A stretch of 64,000 bases of DNA from Furcasterigmium furcatum (GCA_001599815.1 BCIA01000006.1:4342961-4406960), one strand, 5' to 3'. Shown: positions 45,243-56,790, counted from the stretch's first letter. Translations and numbers: made by a program. Notes: a model not told the origin generated them from the letters alone.

Positions 45243-46239
45243 CTATGAGAGACCCAGTCCGCGCAACGCCCTCATCTTGACGCCCTCCCAGCTGTTCAGC
45301 TTGGGCCGCACGTCGAGGTAGAAACTCGGCCGTCCCAGGGGATCCGCCTTGCCGCCGGGCCGCCCGGCGTAGAAGTCGATCACGTACTCGACCTGGACGC
45401 CGCACCGGTCCACGATCCAGTCATGCCTGTCGAACGGCGCCGTGTAGCCGAGGAGCGTGTTGATCCGCGCCTTGGGGGACATGCGATCCGACAGGCCGGA
45501 GAAGGAATGCAGCCGGGGGCCGCCGCAGCTACACAGAGTCAGCACCTGGAGTCGGGGATCACGGGGGCGGGCGGAGGGGTGTTGCTCACGATGTTCCCTC
45601 GATGTACGGCTGCTCCCACTCCTTGATCTCCTTCCACGCCCGCTCGTTGACGGCGTTGTGGATCGGGACCACGGTCTTCATGTCCGCCGTCTGCACCTGG
45701 TCGTGGCCCTTGCGCCGCATGGCGTCGAAGAACATCTTCTCGGACGGGTAGACCCAGTTCCCCGTCACGGGGTCGGCGCCCGTGTCGGCCTCGCTGTTCG
45801 CGGGCGGCTGGCCGTGCGAGGCCGCCGCGGGGGCGCCGGTGTTGCCGGGGCCGTGCGGTACGGGACAGGCGGAGGCCGCGTCGGGGGCGAAGTTGCCTGT
45901 TCGGGGGATGGAGGACACCTCGCGGTCGGTATCCAGGCCTGGGCGGCGAGAAGGTTGCTTCTGTGGTGTCGGCGCAGAGGTCTGTGTCGAGGAGCCGGAG
46001 AAGGGGATGTATGAGCGGAGGGTTGATGTCCAGGAGCCGCCCTGGGACTGTGTCTGCGCCGGAGCAGCGGCGGGTGTTGGCAAGGACGGATGTGACGGCG
46101 GCAGTTGGCCTGATGTGTGAGGGTTCGTGGGCGCGCCGTCACCGCCAGAAGCGGCGCGGGCTTGCTTCAGCCATGCCTCGCGACTCTTGTGGTCGACGGG
46201 GCAGACATCGTCGGCGTTGGTGTTGTTGCCTCCAGACAT
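45243..46239 (-). CDS. holocytochrome c synthase (cytochrome c heme lyase)
   Basis: Attaches heme covalently to apocytochrome c in the mitochondrial intermembrane space. Two exons (intron 45529-45589) give 311 aa. Two Cys-Pro heme-regulatory motifs lie at the N-terminal side (DVCPVDH and SACPVPHG) with a Pro/Ser/Gln-rich spacer. The catalytic domain shows NWVYPSEKMFFDAMRRKGHD, VVPIHNAVNERAWKEI, WEQPYIEGTSCGGPRL across the splice, then GYTAPFDRHDWIVDRCG and the YVIDFYAGRP block, and ends LDVRPKLNSWEGVKMRA. All family landmarks are kept, including the histidine in PIHNAVNE that binds heme. Fungi may have two paralogues (for cytochrome c and c1); which one this is cannot be decided by eye. Confidence 0.94.
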
Positions 46240-47138
46240 CGCGCCGCCCTGGGTGGTCGCAGGGAACTAGGAGTGCCGTCTTCTCGTGTATTAGGTTGCG
46301 ATATTGTGCCGTAGGCGACGTAGATAGTCTCGGTGTGAACGGTGATATGATGGCTGGTGGTGATGGTCTAATGGTCAAAAAAATGATGCATCTCAATTCG
46401 CGATCGACAAAAAAGTTGGACCCACTCAAGCTTCCAGGGGTCAGTGGAGATCAAAGTCCGGTTCGCCAATGCAGGGCGATGATTAGTCACGCGCATTTGA
46501 TCTTTCGGCCGGGTGCGACCGGAACTCGAAGACAGGCGGCTCAAATCGCCGGCTAATCGAGCACCTCACGCCGGACATCACAGGTCGACCCGGGCTCGGT
46601 TCGGGTCGCAAAGCCGTCGGTCGCCTGAGCCGGCCCGGGTCACTTCTGCATGACCATTAAGCGCTTCCGGTCAAGCATGTGAGGTCACCCGGGTGTCCGA
46701 GGAACACAAATCCATGTGTTGAACTGTGTAGTACATTCGATACTGTCGAGTGCTATACAAAATAGAGAGCTCCATGAAGAGGTGGGATCACAGGCATTAA
46801 AATGAAGGACGCCGCCGTGCTTCGGCTCCGAAACTCGTAAAACTCCTGGCTCGTGATCTCGTCTTCGTCTCCCCCGACGGACCAGCCGAAAAAAACGCCA
46901 TTTATGCGGCAGAGCGTCGGAAGCGGGAGGAGTTGATCCATTCCCGCTCCCCGTCGCGGCCGCGATGCAGTGGTATCACCCTGTCCTGCCAGCCGGCCGA
47001 GATGGTGCTCGAATCTTTTTGGGGGTAAAACGCCTCCCATGCTCCGTTCAACAGCATTCAGTGGTGCACTCTTCTCGCATGCCCGCGGTGTCAACCCTTC
47101 GAACATGCTTCCCCTCTCCACCCTCCGCGGAAGCCATC
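46240..47138. other. intergenic: heme lyase promoter and kgd4 3' flank
   Basis: Both neighbours are minus strand. No recognisable coding sequence; open frames here are antisense or untranslated-region noise. Confidence 0.45.
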
Positions 47139-47640
47139 TCAGCCGAAGAGGGATGCGCCGCCAGACTCGACTGCCTCGAGCTCGGCGAGGGGGATAGGCT
47201 GGCGACGGAAGCGAGCAGGGAGCTCGGAGCGATCGAAGAAGAGACCCTCGGGGGCGTTGACGGAGCCAAGCTCGTAGCCGGAGATGCCACCGATGCCGGG
47301 CTGGCCGTCGGAGCTGCGAATGGTCTTCTGGAGGGGACCGTGCTGCTGGGCGTGCTGGCGATAGCTGGAGAAGTTGGCACTGCGAGAGGAGCCGTCACCC
47401 TGGGCGCCGAAGCCCTCGGGGAGCTTGCCGGTGGGGGACTGGGGGTGAGGCTGGGGAGTGTGGTCGATGGAGGCTGGTTTCAGAAAAAGTTAGACGGGGA
47501 ATCTTCATAGCTGCAGTGTGGCCTGGCCGTCAAGGCAGCACAAACGTACCAGGAATGCTGCGGGGACCCAGGAAGCGGATGCTGGGGGTGCGCTCGGCGT
47601 GAGCAGCAGCCTGGCGAAGAACCCTCGTGGCGGAGAACAT
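47139..47640 (-). CDS. kgd4: alpha-ketoglutarate dehydrogenase subunit Kgd4 (YMR31 / MRPS36 family)
   Basis: Small mitochondrial protein that tethers the E3 subunit to the E1-E2 core of the 2-oxoglutarate dehydrogenase complex; earlier catalogued as ribosomal protein YMR-31. Two exons (intron 47474-47549, 76 bp) give 141 aa, close to the yeast length. The N-terminus (MFSATRVLRQAAAHAERTP) is a presequence. Then come the family motifs IRFLGPRSIP, IDHTPQPHP, FSSYRQHAQQHGPL and the conserved C-terminus ELPARFRRQPI plus ELEAVESGGASLFG. The C-terminal block closely follows the yeast protein. The gene is easy to miss because each exon alone is short. Close to the heme lyase gene on the same strand, but they are separate units. 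Confidence 0.9.
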
Positions 47641-50290
47641 TTTTGCTGTGATTGATGGAGGTAGGTGGAATGGCTCGTCGGTGGAAGAGAAGTGTTGGCA
47701 AGTCAGTCCGCTCCGCGCCTAGGTGCTGATAAAGCTCTCGAGAGCAAGGCGCAAGAACCGAAATGAGGCGTGACGGGTGAATTGGCTATTTTTCGAGCGC
47801 GAATTCGAGGTGCGCGAGAGCCGAGAAGCTTTACCAGCGTAGGTGGTGCGGAGGGTTGGATTGTGGTCGGGTTGAAGAGTGGATGTGGGAAAGGAGGACG
47901 AGGGAAAATGATGAGGTGAGGTGGGTGGTTTTTAGGAAGCGCGGATGGAGGACGGATGGTGGATGCACGACGCACGGTCGCACGTTCGACATGCAGCCTC
48001 TCCGCCTGTCGGGTCGGGAGGTGGTGGAGGGTGGGCGGAATTGGCTGCGTGCAGCAGACTTGAGAGCGCGTGGGGAGGAGCTCCGTTGTCGTCCGATTCA
48101 GGGCCGGGCACCTTCTTTCTGCTGGCAGAGAGCGAGAAATTGAGGAATTTTCACAAGCTTTCTGCGGGCCTGCCACACCTGGTGGCAGCACCAGCGGCCA
48201 AGCACGCTAAATCCGGGACACCTCAGGCACTGGGAACGGCTTGCGGCCCTGCGGAAAGCTCACGGGCATGCAACTCCAGTGGCCGTCGGGCTGCACCAGT
48301 GCTGGACATCTCAACTTCCCTTCCCGGCCATAGCGTGCCCTTAGCTCCGACCCTCGGCGCTGCGGGGGCATCTCCCAACCGCCGTCAACCCCGTTTGACA
48401 CTGCACCTTGTTCACTCGGCCCTCTGCGTGTTCGATGTCGAAAGTGACATGCGACGGACGGGCTGGCTGACCATTACGAGTATCGACAGGGCTGAGTGGC
48501 CGGCCCTGGAGGCTCAGACTGTCGCATGCGGCATCCATCTCGCTGAGGCTCACCTCATCACGGACACCACCAGACGTCAGTCAGTCCTACACCGCCAACT
48601 GCTGACGGCGACAGAGGACTTGGGGTAGAAACTCGCGGCTTCGGTCAAGAGCGTCTCGAGGCCGACATGTCGAGTGTTTCACGCCAGATGTGGCACCTTG
48701 ACCACGCCACTCCGATGCCCCCTCCTCGCGTCATCTTATCCAACTCGGAACCTCCTCCGCGAGTCATCCGGCGCTGATGTCTGTCTGGCTGTTGTGCGGC
48801 CCCTCCCCCACACCGGCCCGGGGTCGTTCATCTATTATCGGTGACGATTGATCATCACATAGCCGCCTATCAACCAATCTAGCCGCTCTCCAACCTGATA
48901 TCCACGCATGATGGCAGTGTTACAAGTGGCGAGAACCAGCGTCAACAGTCTCTGGGATTTCCCATCAGGCCACTGTCCAGGTCATTATTGTTGTGAGACA
49001 GCAGCTCACCAACTTTGAGGAGTCCAAGCTCCCCCAAGCCCATATCAACAAACTCCCAGCCACACCCCAAGCCCGGACAGGGACCTGCCACACCCAACCG
49101 CCGCCTCCTGCATGGGCATGGGGTCCGTCCGAGACTCCGACTTGCCGAAGGAACTCCTGTCCACCACTTCCTGGCAAGGCATCTCCAAGCACGACACAAT
49201 ACAACCCCTCCTCTCAATGCCGACCCCGACTTGCCCGAGGTTGCGCTGACTGTCGACGCGGCAGCGGATTGCTCGAGGTAGGAGGAGGATGTGCCAAGTC
49301 GGATTTCGCTTATATTGTGAGGAAATGTGAATCCCGAAGCCAAATATCCCATTCGCTTCCAGCCACCCCACAGATCTGGCACTTCTTGTAGATCTGGAAT
49401 TGTAGCGCCCTCAAAGTCACTCTGGCGCCATGATCAGACAGGACACGAGACGACGGGAAAAGGTTCTTACCAATACGAGGCGCCTCAGCATCGAAGCCTC
49501 GGTAGATTTGACATGACATTGAACTCCCATCCACGGTCTTTCTTCTTGAAGGCGCTGATCGACTCGGACATGCCACCCGGCTTCTGCACAACTTTAGTCG
49601 AGATCACGCTTTCGGCCATTTGCAGTTCCGAGTCGCAAGGCTCCATCAGTCGCATCTCCCCGCGACTTGGTCCGTGGGACGGACAAGGTAAAGTACATTA
49701 CGTTCTACCTCGTCGCCCTGACGAGGAGCTCCCTTTTGGACAGTTGAGCAAAGAAATGAGAGACGCCGCGTTCGCTGAGTACAGCTCATCGCTCGAGTAT
49801 GTCAACAACCAGCAAATTCCCCCTGGACCGTGAGCATGTTGAGTTGACTGCTGCGCCAACTGCTTCGACGACACCTCGGGAGATATGAATGGCCGGGCTG
49901 AATTGCTTCGAAACCATGGGAAAAACATCGAACATATATTCTTGGGACCAAGGAGTGGCACCAAAAGCTATTCTTCACGTCGGAGAAGAAGCACCATGAC
50001 GACCCTCAGAAGAAACTGCACCAGCCGATGCACTCGCCACCCACCGGCAGTGACGACCTCTTCAGTATTCCGGGGCCAAACATCAAGAACCGAGAGGGTA
50101 CCATATCACCAGCTTGGCCTGAAATCAAGTTTCAGATTTTATCGAGCCTAGGGTTCAAATTCGCAACGGCAAAGAAGAATGAGAAGAATGAGAAGAAACG
50201 ACCCCTTTCGATACCGGTCCAGCAACCTCCACGAGACGCCCACTTCGTTCCCCTTTTAGACACCCGCCTTCACCCTCCCACCACAACCTT
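47641..50290. other. 2.65-kb region, possible gene relic at its right side
   Basis: Left end is the kgd4 promoter. A plus-strand frame at 49327-49833 and, after shifts, short frames up to about 50200 look weakly protein-like (for instance HYVLPRRPDEELPFGQLSKEMRD) but are broken by frame changes and stops; no domain recognised. The rest shows nothing. Confidence 0.35.
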
Positions 50291-50752
50291 TCAGTCCTCC
50301 TCCTCATACGGCAGAGCACTCTCCAGGCGTGGCCTGAGGCAGACGCCGATACAATCATTGCCTCCCTGCCGGGGATCGCATTCATCGTTGGGCAAGTCAT
50401 AACAATCGAGTCCCTTCGGGCAGACGAAGCCCGCGAAGCCTTCGCACGGAGGAGCGTCGTCGGGGATGCAGATGCCCATCTGGTCGCAGGCCAGGCCGCA
50501 GCCAGGGACGCGGGGGTCGTCACGGCAGGTCGTGCCCTTGGGGCAATCGGGCTGGGGCTCCGGGCGGAAGCCGCCGCAGGGCTGGTATTCTTTCGGGGTG
50601 CACACACCGAGACAGCGGTGGAGGTCGGTGCAGTCCTGGGACACGGGGATACAGTCCTCGTCGGCGGGGCAGGGGGCGATCTTGAAGCCGCAGTTGCGGG
50701 CGGACGAGACGGCAACGAGGGTGGCCAGCGCGAGGGTAGCGAAGAACTTCAT
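50291..50752 (-). CDS. small secreted cysteine-rich protein with three Cys modules
   Basis: Single-exon 153-aa frame. Residues 1-18 form a clear signal peptide (MKFFATLALATLVAVSSA). The mature part has 18 cysteines in about 135 residues. Two modules are visibly alike: one with PCGGF, DCPKGTTC, then C and GICIP (about 58-97), the next with PCEGF, VCPKGLDC, then C and GVCLR (about 101-140); a shorter first module precedes them (APCPADEDC to LGVC). The tail is acidic (EEED). No enzyme motif. Such proteins are typical fungal secretome members and effector candidates, but related CPKG-repeat proteins also occur in saprotrophs. A TATAAA lies 137-142 bp upstream. All cysteines are even in number, fitting nine disulfides. 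Confidence 0.85.
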   Translation of the reverse strand: MKFFATLALATLVAVSSARNCGFKIAPCPADEDCIPVSQDCTDLHRCLGVCTPKEYQPCGGFRPEPQPDCPKGTTCRDDPRVPGCGLACDQMGICIPDDAPPCEGFAGFVCPKGLDCYDLPNDECDPRQGGNDCIGVCLRPRLESALPYEEED

Positions 50753-52292
50753 CTTGGCGAGGGTTGGTTCAGGCGGGTTGCAATGTTGGTATGGGATGGG
50801 GATGTCTGTTCAAGTTGGAGGCTCTCTGGCTGTTCTGTATGGTTTAGAGATCTGGTTCCCTGGTCATGATGTGGAATGCCACCGCCCCTTTATACTTGGA
50901 AGACATGGACGATGGAAGCAGCCATCTGCCGGAACACGAACCATGGGACGTCATGAGGGAAGCGCATTCAAGCTTTCCGCGTTCGCTAAGACTTTCCTTG
51001 ACTGAGAGACACATTCATCCGCTCTTACGAGCCTAAAACAAGGAGCCTTCATGCTCTCCATCGTCGACGTTGCCGCCATACGCAGGACGGAAGCAACCCT
51101 TTCCCCAGAACTGCCGATGCGGTAACGGCCCGGTAAGACGGCGCAAGTCGTCCGAATTAACCTCTCCAGTCCCTCCCTCCGCGGTGGCTTGCTTCGGTAC
51201 ATCTAAGGCCCCCCAATGGAGCGATGGGAAAGCAGCCTGCCTGAATCCGTACTCCTTGTCTCACAGCGGCGTGTAAACTCTCCGGCCAAATTGACGATCC
51301 CCAGCCGCCCTCGCTTCGCCGGCAACGGCTCGGCCACCCTCTCCGCAGCTCCAAGACATCTGTGAGATTTGCACTACCCGTGACGTTGAACTGTGTCTGG
51401 GTTCGAGACAGTTCTCCAAAAGGAGCATGCTGTGCGGGGATTCTGGTAGTACATGTACTCGAGAACGGACGGCATCTCGTGTGGTGTGGGAGATCATTAC
51501 GCTTAATTAATTCATCCCAAGAATAGCAACAGCTTCTCCGCGTTTTCGTCGATCCTCTGAAGCTTACAGCTGCCGTGTGTGGTGCTCGTATGGGACGGCT
51601 CGAATTTCCCCGGACGTTTGCATTCAGCCGGAGTGGTCGCAACATCCAGGAAAGCGGCCTTTCCATGATGCTGATAGGGCACGCGTGCTATACTGAGTGA
51701 TGTTGCTGCTCTTGCCTGTGTGCAAACCAAACATCTGCTTGTCTCGAGGAGGATGTTCCGTCTGCCTAGGTGACGGTCTCACCCTCTCGCCAGGTGGGAG
51801 GAGTCAGTCATGCGCCGTCCTCATATTACCAGTATGACTTGGCAGCATCTAGAAAAGCTCAGATTGAGGGAGCATTGCTGGATGAGAGAAGTGAAGCACC
51901 CTCATACAGCAGGATGACTGTAGACTTTGGGTGCTTGTAGAACCCGACATCGGTGGTTTGGGTGTTGCATCCCCCTGACAGGGGATCGGCCCCACAAAGT
52001 GAGCGCGTGTGCACGTGTACGATCACGTGGTTTGCGCGTCGAAAGATCCTTGCACTCGCAGATTCTCGGTCGGCACGGTGACCGGCGACCGTGGAACGCG
52101 TTGCCCTGCGCGTTGAGATCCCCGTCAGCCAACTTTAAAGCCATTGACGCCTCTCACCCCTTGCAGGCCCTCAGCTTTCCCTTCAGCAGCACTATTTCAA
52201 TCCCTCCTGTCCCTTCCATACCGCTACGCCCCCTCATCATCCAACATCAAGGACACCTCCTGACCCTTCTCTGAATCCTGAAGACTATCAAG
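50753..52292. other. intergenic between divergent genes
   Basis: Promoter region of the cysteine-rich protein gene (minus) and the CHORD-like gene (plus). Frames up to 169 codons overlap on both strands without domain or splice support. Confidence 0.45.
50889..50894 (-). promoter_or_regulatory. TATA box of the cysteine-rich protein gene
   Basis: TATAAA on the minus strand 137-142 bp before the start codon at 50752. Confidence 0.45.
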
Positions 52293-52885
52293 ATGAGCTG
52301 CCTCACCCAGCTGGAGTGCCTCAAATGCAGGCAGCACATTGACGAGACCATGCACAGGCGAGACGGGTGTCACTACCACAGTGGTGAGTTGCCCCAAGGC
52401 CGCCATTGACATGCCGGACGGGCCTTCCAGCTGGATCACTGACACTCCCCTCCCTCCCAGGCGTTCTTCAACCATGCGATACCTGGATGGACACAGACTC
52501 GGCCCAAGACCCCCAGAACTACCGCTGGTCCTGCTGCAGCCAGGTCGGCACCAACCGCGGCTGCCACTGGGGACGGCACCAACTGCCGGAAGCCGCGCTG
52601 ACAAGCACCATACACTTCGCCGCGAACACGTTCCAACCGACGAGAGGCCTGAAGCGGCGGATGTCCGACGACGACGACGACTCGGACAGCAGCATGGAGG
52701 GGCGGTCCGCCGCGAGGAGCTGCGCCATGGAGCAATCATCCTTCGGAAGGCCATTCATGTCGACAGGTCGCCCGTTTCCTGCTAAAATGCGCCGGTTAGA
52801 TCATCGCAACGGCCCAGGCTCCATGTTCACCACACAGCGGGACGAGATGAACACGTCCCCGTTCTTTGCGGTTTCGCAGTCATAG
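52293..52885 (+). CDS. CHORD-like zinc-binding protein
   Basis: Two exons (intron 52384-52460) give 171 aa. The first ~75 residues carry a Cys/His pattern like a CHORD domain: C9-x2-C12, then GCHYHSG (C26, H29), then WSCCSQ, then GCHWGRH. CHORD proteins use the same YHxG, W-x-CC and GCxxGxH elements, so a one-domain CHORD-like zinc fold is likely; the first pair is spaced C-x2-C, which departs from the standard. The C-terminal half is disordered with a run of aspartates (SDDDDDSDSS) and basic patches (GLKRRM, AKMRRLDHR). No CS domain follows, unlike CHORD/Rar1/Sgt1-partner proteins. The ATG at 52293 opens exon 1 and the splice keeps frame. Role unknown; a chaperone or nuclear role would be a guess. 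Confidence 0.72.
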
Positions 52886-53474
52886 ACGGCAAGCTGACGG
52901 CACACCGAAACACCTGTATACTACCACATCATAACCAGGGTAACAGCCTCTGGGATAGACTAATCGAGAGTGATCTGCCATCTAGATCCTCCGACAATGT
53001 AACATCACGAGCCATCGCTGGCTTGGCGAATCTTTGCGCAGCCAAGTGTCCTTGATTATAGAAACCTGCCTGCCTGTGAACCTCTCTGTCTACGCCTTGG
53101 TATCACTCCCGGGATCCGAAAAGTAAAAAACAATACCGCCAAACGCCTCGCTTCCATAATGAGTTCGTAAAGGCCGTTGCGTGCTCTCTTTCTTGCTTGC
53201 CGCGTTGATGTGCGCGGGGCAGGTAACATGCTGAAAGAGAAAAAGGAGGACAGGGGAGGGCGTAGATACCGAGTGAGTGCTGAAGATCAATTCTTGCATC
53301 GTGAAGGATGGAGAGGAATCGTGTTGAGAACGGCTGTTGGTGCAAGCGCTCAAGGAGGATTTCTCGGTCTCCAAGCTGGACAGAAGCCATGGCTGAAAGC
53401 GTGGCAGATGAGTGCGTGCCGAGCCATCCCTCTGCTTCTGAGGTCGAGCGGAGCCGAAGCCTGGAGGTACCAGC
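52886..53474. other. intergenic between convergent genes
   Basis: 3' flanks of the CHORD-like gene (plus) and the RUS-family gene (minus). No gene seen. Confidence 0.5.
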
Positions 53475-55047
53475 TTACTGGTCCTTCTTGTTGTGGTCGC
53501 GAGGGAGCTGAGCGTCGGTGTACCAGATGCGGAGAGGGGCGCCGGTCTCGATACCCTGCTCCTTGAGGTTCCAGCCGACCGCCTCAGCCATAAGTAAGAA
53601 GTCCGATCGCTGAGAAGCCAACTTGGAGTCATCCACGTGCCACATAATGTAGTGCTTCTTCCAGGCCGTGAGCACGCCCTCATACCAGGCCTTGATGATG
53701 GCCAAGTTCTCCTGGCTGCTGGTCGGACACTTGTTGATGAGGATCCTGGCACCGACGAGCTCGGAAAGACGCCACTTGTAGGCAATGAGGTAGGCACCGT
53801 TGTCACGGTGGTCGCGGCTCATGTCGGCGTAAGAGCTGGCCATGGAGAGGTCGAAATCGCCATTGCCGTTGGAGTCCGGGATGGTGGACTTGAAGAGCAG
53901 GATGGACTCCTTCTTGGCAACCTGCTCCGGAGTGAGGACCTCATTGTGGGCCAGAAAGTGCCGGATGAGAATAGTGGCTCTTTGACGGTTCAGGACGTTG
54001 AGGGCAACGCAGCGGACGCCACGGTAGTTGAAGAAGAGGTGTGCACCGACGAGAATGACCATGAGAGCACCGACAGCCCTGATGTCCTCGACCATGTGAA
54101 CAATGTACATGCCGACAAGGAGGCCAACGAGGCCAACAGCAGTCTCCTGGCTTGCTTCTTTGGTGTTGAGTTCAGCAAGATTGTTTGCGCGAGCAAAGTG
54201 CAGCGAGAGAGCAGCCTTGCTTGCGCCGGCCGAAACGCCACAGACGGCACGGAGACCTTCGGCGGCAATGAGGAAAATGACCTTGTAGCGAGTGCGAAGG
54301 AACGGGACGGCCAGATCCAGAAAGAAGGCGGAATCATTGAAGGCGTCAGCGATGAATCGATAGTACTTTGCCTCTTGCTCGATGGAAAGGCCGAAACGCC
54401 AAGCGAAGCCAATGGTGGCAATGCGGGAAACGCCATCCTTGATGATGGTAAGGAGGAGGGCGGAGGTGGCATTGGTAGAGGCATCACCGACGCCAAGGCC
54501 CTTGAGGATGGATCGGTTTGCAAGGAGTGACGTGATGGTAGAGCAGAAAGCCTGGGCGGTATCGTACGCTTGGTACTCAAGGTAGTCACCAGAGACAGAG
54601 TAAGGGTATCCCATGGGGAGGAAGGCGTCGATGACTGCCTGGCGAAGCTTGGCAAAGGACAGCCGGATGGACGAATTTTGGTTGATGTGGACCGGGACCT
54701 ATTAGTCTTGGTTAAATGAGGCTCTTACGATGTACTACAAGGGAAAAGCATACCGAAGCGATGTGATGAGCGCGGGTGTGAACCCAGCGAGCAGTGATGG
54801 TGTGGCCAGACATGTCACGCTCCTCGACAACCACAGTCTTGCCATCGTCGAGCGCGCTTTCGAGGTGAATCTCGAAGTGTGTGTCCTCGTCGGACTTGAG
54901 GCTGTCAGACTCCTGGTTGGGAGCCTTCTCCTGGGACGACTCGGTCTTGACTGGCATGACTCCATCGGAGACGGCTGTCGCTTCTGCGGAAGCTAACTCA
55001 GCTGCGGTCAACATAGCCTTGTGACCGGCGCGCTGGGTATCAGCCAT
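53475..55047 (-). CDS. RUS family (DUF647) protein
   Basis: Member of the ROOT UV-B SENSITIVE family, conserved in plants, animals and fungi; molecular role in fungi is not established. Two exons (intron 54699-54753) give 505 aa. The N-terminal ~60 residues are hydrophilic, followed by VVVEERDMSGHTITARWV. The DUF647 domain starts after the splice: LRQAVIDAFLPMGYPYSVSGDYLEYQAYDTAQAF, the GLGVGDASTNATSALL motif, then ISRI/GFAWRFG, and three or four moderately hydrophobic helices, with SLHFARANNLAELNTKEASQET and YRGVRCVALNVLNRQR. The C-terminus is hydrophilic. The ATG at 55047 is the first in frame with a good context. Family membership is firm. Confidence 0.9.
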
Positions 55048-55554
55048 GGCGCGCAAAAGAATCGTCAGGAGGAGCGCTTGTCGTGGTTATTGCGCGAGGT
55101 AGTAGAGGAGAGAAGAGGGCGGCGCGCGGGGGTGAGGTGAACGCGGGTTGCCGCATCTGTTGGTGGGTGGTGGAGGAAGAGGGCAAACGAGACAGTGAGA
55201 TTTAATTGATGGGTGAAGGGGAAATCCCGTTCTGATCTCCAGGCACCTCACGTGATCTGAATTTCAGAGATGACATTCGGAAGGAGGACATGCATCTTGT
55301 GGAAAGGAAGGAGCGCGAACTAGAAAGGCTTCACCTTGGTTCGGGTCTCGGTGAGACTCGGTGAACCCAGGTGCAGATGCCACCGGGCGGGGCGACGCAG
55401 CACGTGACTGCTCTGAGCGAAGTGAGCATACACTGTAGTGTATGTACGCACAGGAGGCCAAGAACAATCATCAAGTTCTTTACATCATAGAAAATAGCAA
55501 ATCTATAGGTATTCTCAGTTTATCTTTTTTTAAAGTAGGTATTATAATGGTAGT

Positions 55555-56110
55555 AGGGAGGAGCCAAGGGAGTTGGATTTACGACGTATAAACTCCCACA
55601 CGACGAGGTGCCATCTAGACCAAAAATGTTGTAAAGAAATCGACAACCTAATGTATAATAGTCCACGTGTCAAACGTGTTACGTCGGGCTGAGGCTACTC
55701 AACAGCTACGACAGGGGAGGAGGTAGATTTTCAACATTGGATGTGAGCTCCCACACGATGTGCTGTCTGCAGTAAAAAGTGAAAACAAAGCTTCAAGAAT
55801 ACATAATGGATCATGTGACAACATGTTGAGTCGAGTTGAGGCGACTCAACAGCCAAGGCAGAAAAAGGAGGAGATAGATGTCTAACACATGAATCCCCCA
55901 AGCGACAAGGTGCCATCCAGGACCAAACCGCAACATAACAACTTCGGTAATTCATAATAGTTTATGTGAGAATATGTTGAGTCGGGAGTAAGGGCGGCTT
56001 GGCAGCTATGGCAATGAGAAAAGGGAAGAGTTAGATTTCTGATGTGTGATCTCCTTCGCAATGGAGTGCTATCCCCGTTAAAGCTGCGCAAAATAATCTT
56101 CCTGATCGCC
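55555..56110. repeat. diverged tandem repeat, period about 150 bp
   Basis: Three and a half copies. The anchor word TGGATTT / TAGATTT / TAGATGT / TAGATTT recurs at about 55574, 55724, 55875 and 56032, spacings 150, 151 and 157. Each unit also has, in the same order, an anchor CTCCCACACGA- or CCCCCAAGCGA-like word, a GTGCCATC or GTGCTGTC word, AATAGT or AATGGA, GTTGAGTCG, and a CTCAACAGC / TTGGCAGC word before a purine-rich GGGGAGGAGG or AAAGGAGGAG junction. Copies differ at many positions. No open reading frame runs through them. Confidence 0.7.
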
Positions 56111-56678
56111 CATCATAAGTGTCGGGGTGGACTGGATGTCCTGTCATCTAAACGCTGTCGACCAGTCATAGCTTGCGTGATACAATATTTAGCATGCCTG
56201 GCTGACGGAGAAGCCGGACATTCGGAGGAGAGGAAACCACCCTTTTCGGACATATCCCTAGTATCTAAGCCTCATGCCACAAGTTTCAGCTTTAATATGC
56301 GGGACCACCACATCCCACATGGATTCATGGAATACCCTGAAGCCTCTGCTGTCAGTGGTGTGGGCTTGGTGGAGCTCCGGTGCCGCCATTGATCGACATT
56401 GATCGAAAGTGCATCTTCCCCCGAAAGGGAGTCCTCCCGGGGCTTACTTATCTGCCTGAAACCCGGAGTAACCCCTGCCACCGCCGGGGCGTGGCCCATA
56501 TCGGGCGGGGAGCGGACAGTGGACATGGACAAAATCGGCCCCAAGACTCAGTTCCGAGATCGATTGACGAGCAATCTTGATCACCAACCCTGACCTTGCG
56601 CCGAGATGACCAACCCCTGGTTGTCAGGACGGAGAATTGTGCCCTCTTCGGAGTCTGTCATCGACTCGCTCAATGTAC

Positions 56679-56688
56679 TATATAATAA
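56679..56688 (+). promoter_or_regulatory. TATA-like element of the pectin lyase gene
   Basis: TATATAATAA about 103-112 bp upstream of the pectin lyase ATG. Confidence 0.45.
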
Positions 56689-56790
56689 TATACACCCTCG
56701 CAGCTCGCTCAGCCGAAGGGGGACTGCTAGCACAGTCGTTCCCTTCACACCTAAAAGGTTCCATTCGTTTTTGCCTTTCATTCGTTCATT

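Larger units (their letters stand above)
55048..56790. other. intergenic with ~150-bp tandem repeats
   Basis: Contains the promoters of the RUS-family gene (minus) and pectin lyase gene (plus), and the diverged tandem array at 55555-56110. It is visibly AT-richer (55.48-56.2 kb) than the surrounding coding DNA. A TATA-like element at 56679-56688 belongs to the pectin lyase gene. Confidence 0.6.

Noticed and set aside
47048..47398. 116-codon minus frame rich in Ser/Pro/Ala
   Set aside because: It is a shifted frame of the second exon of kgd4; the kgd4 frame keeps the family motifs.
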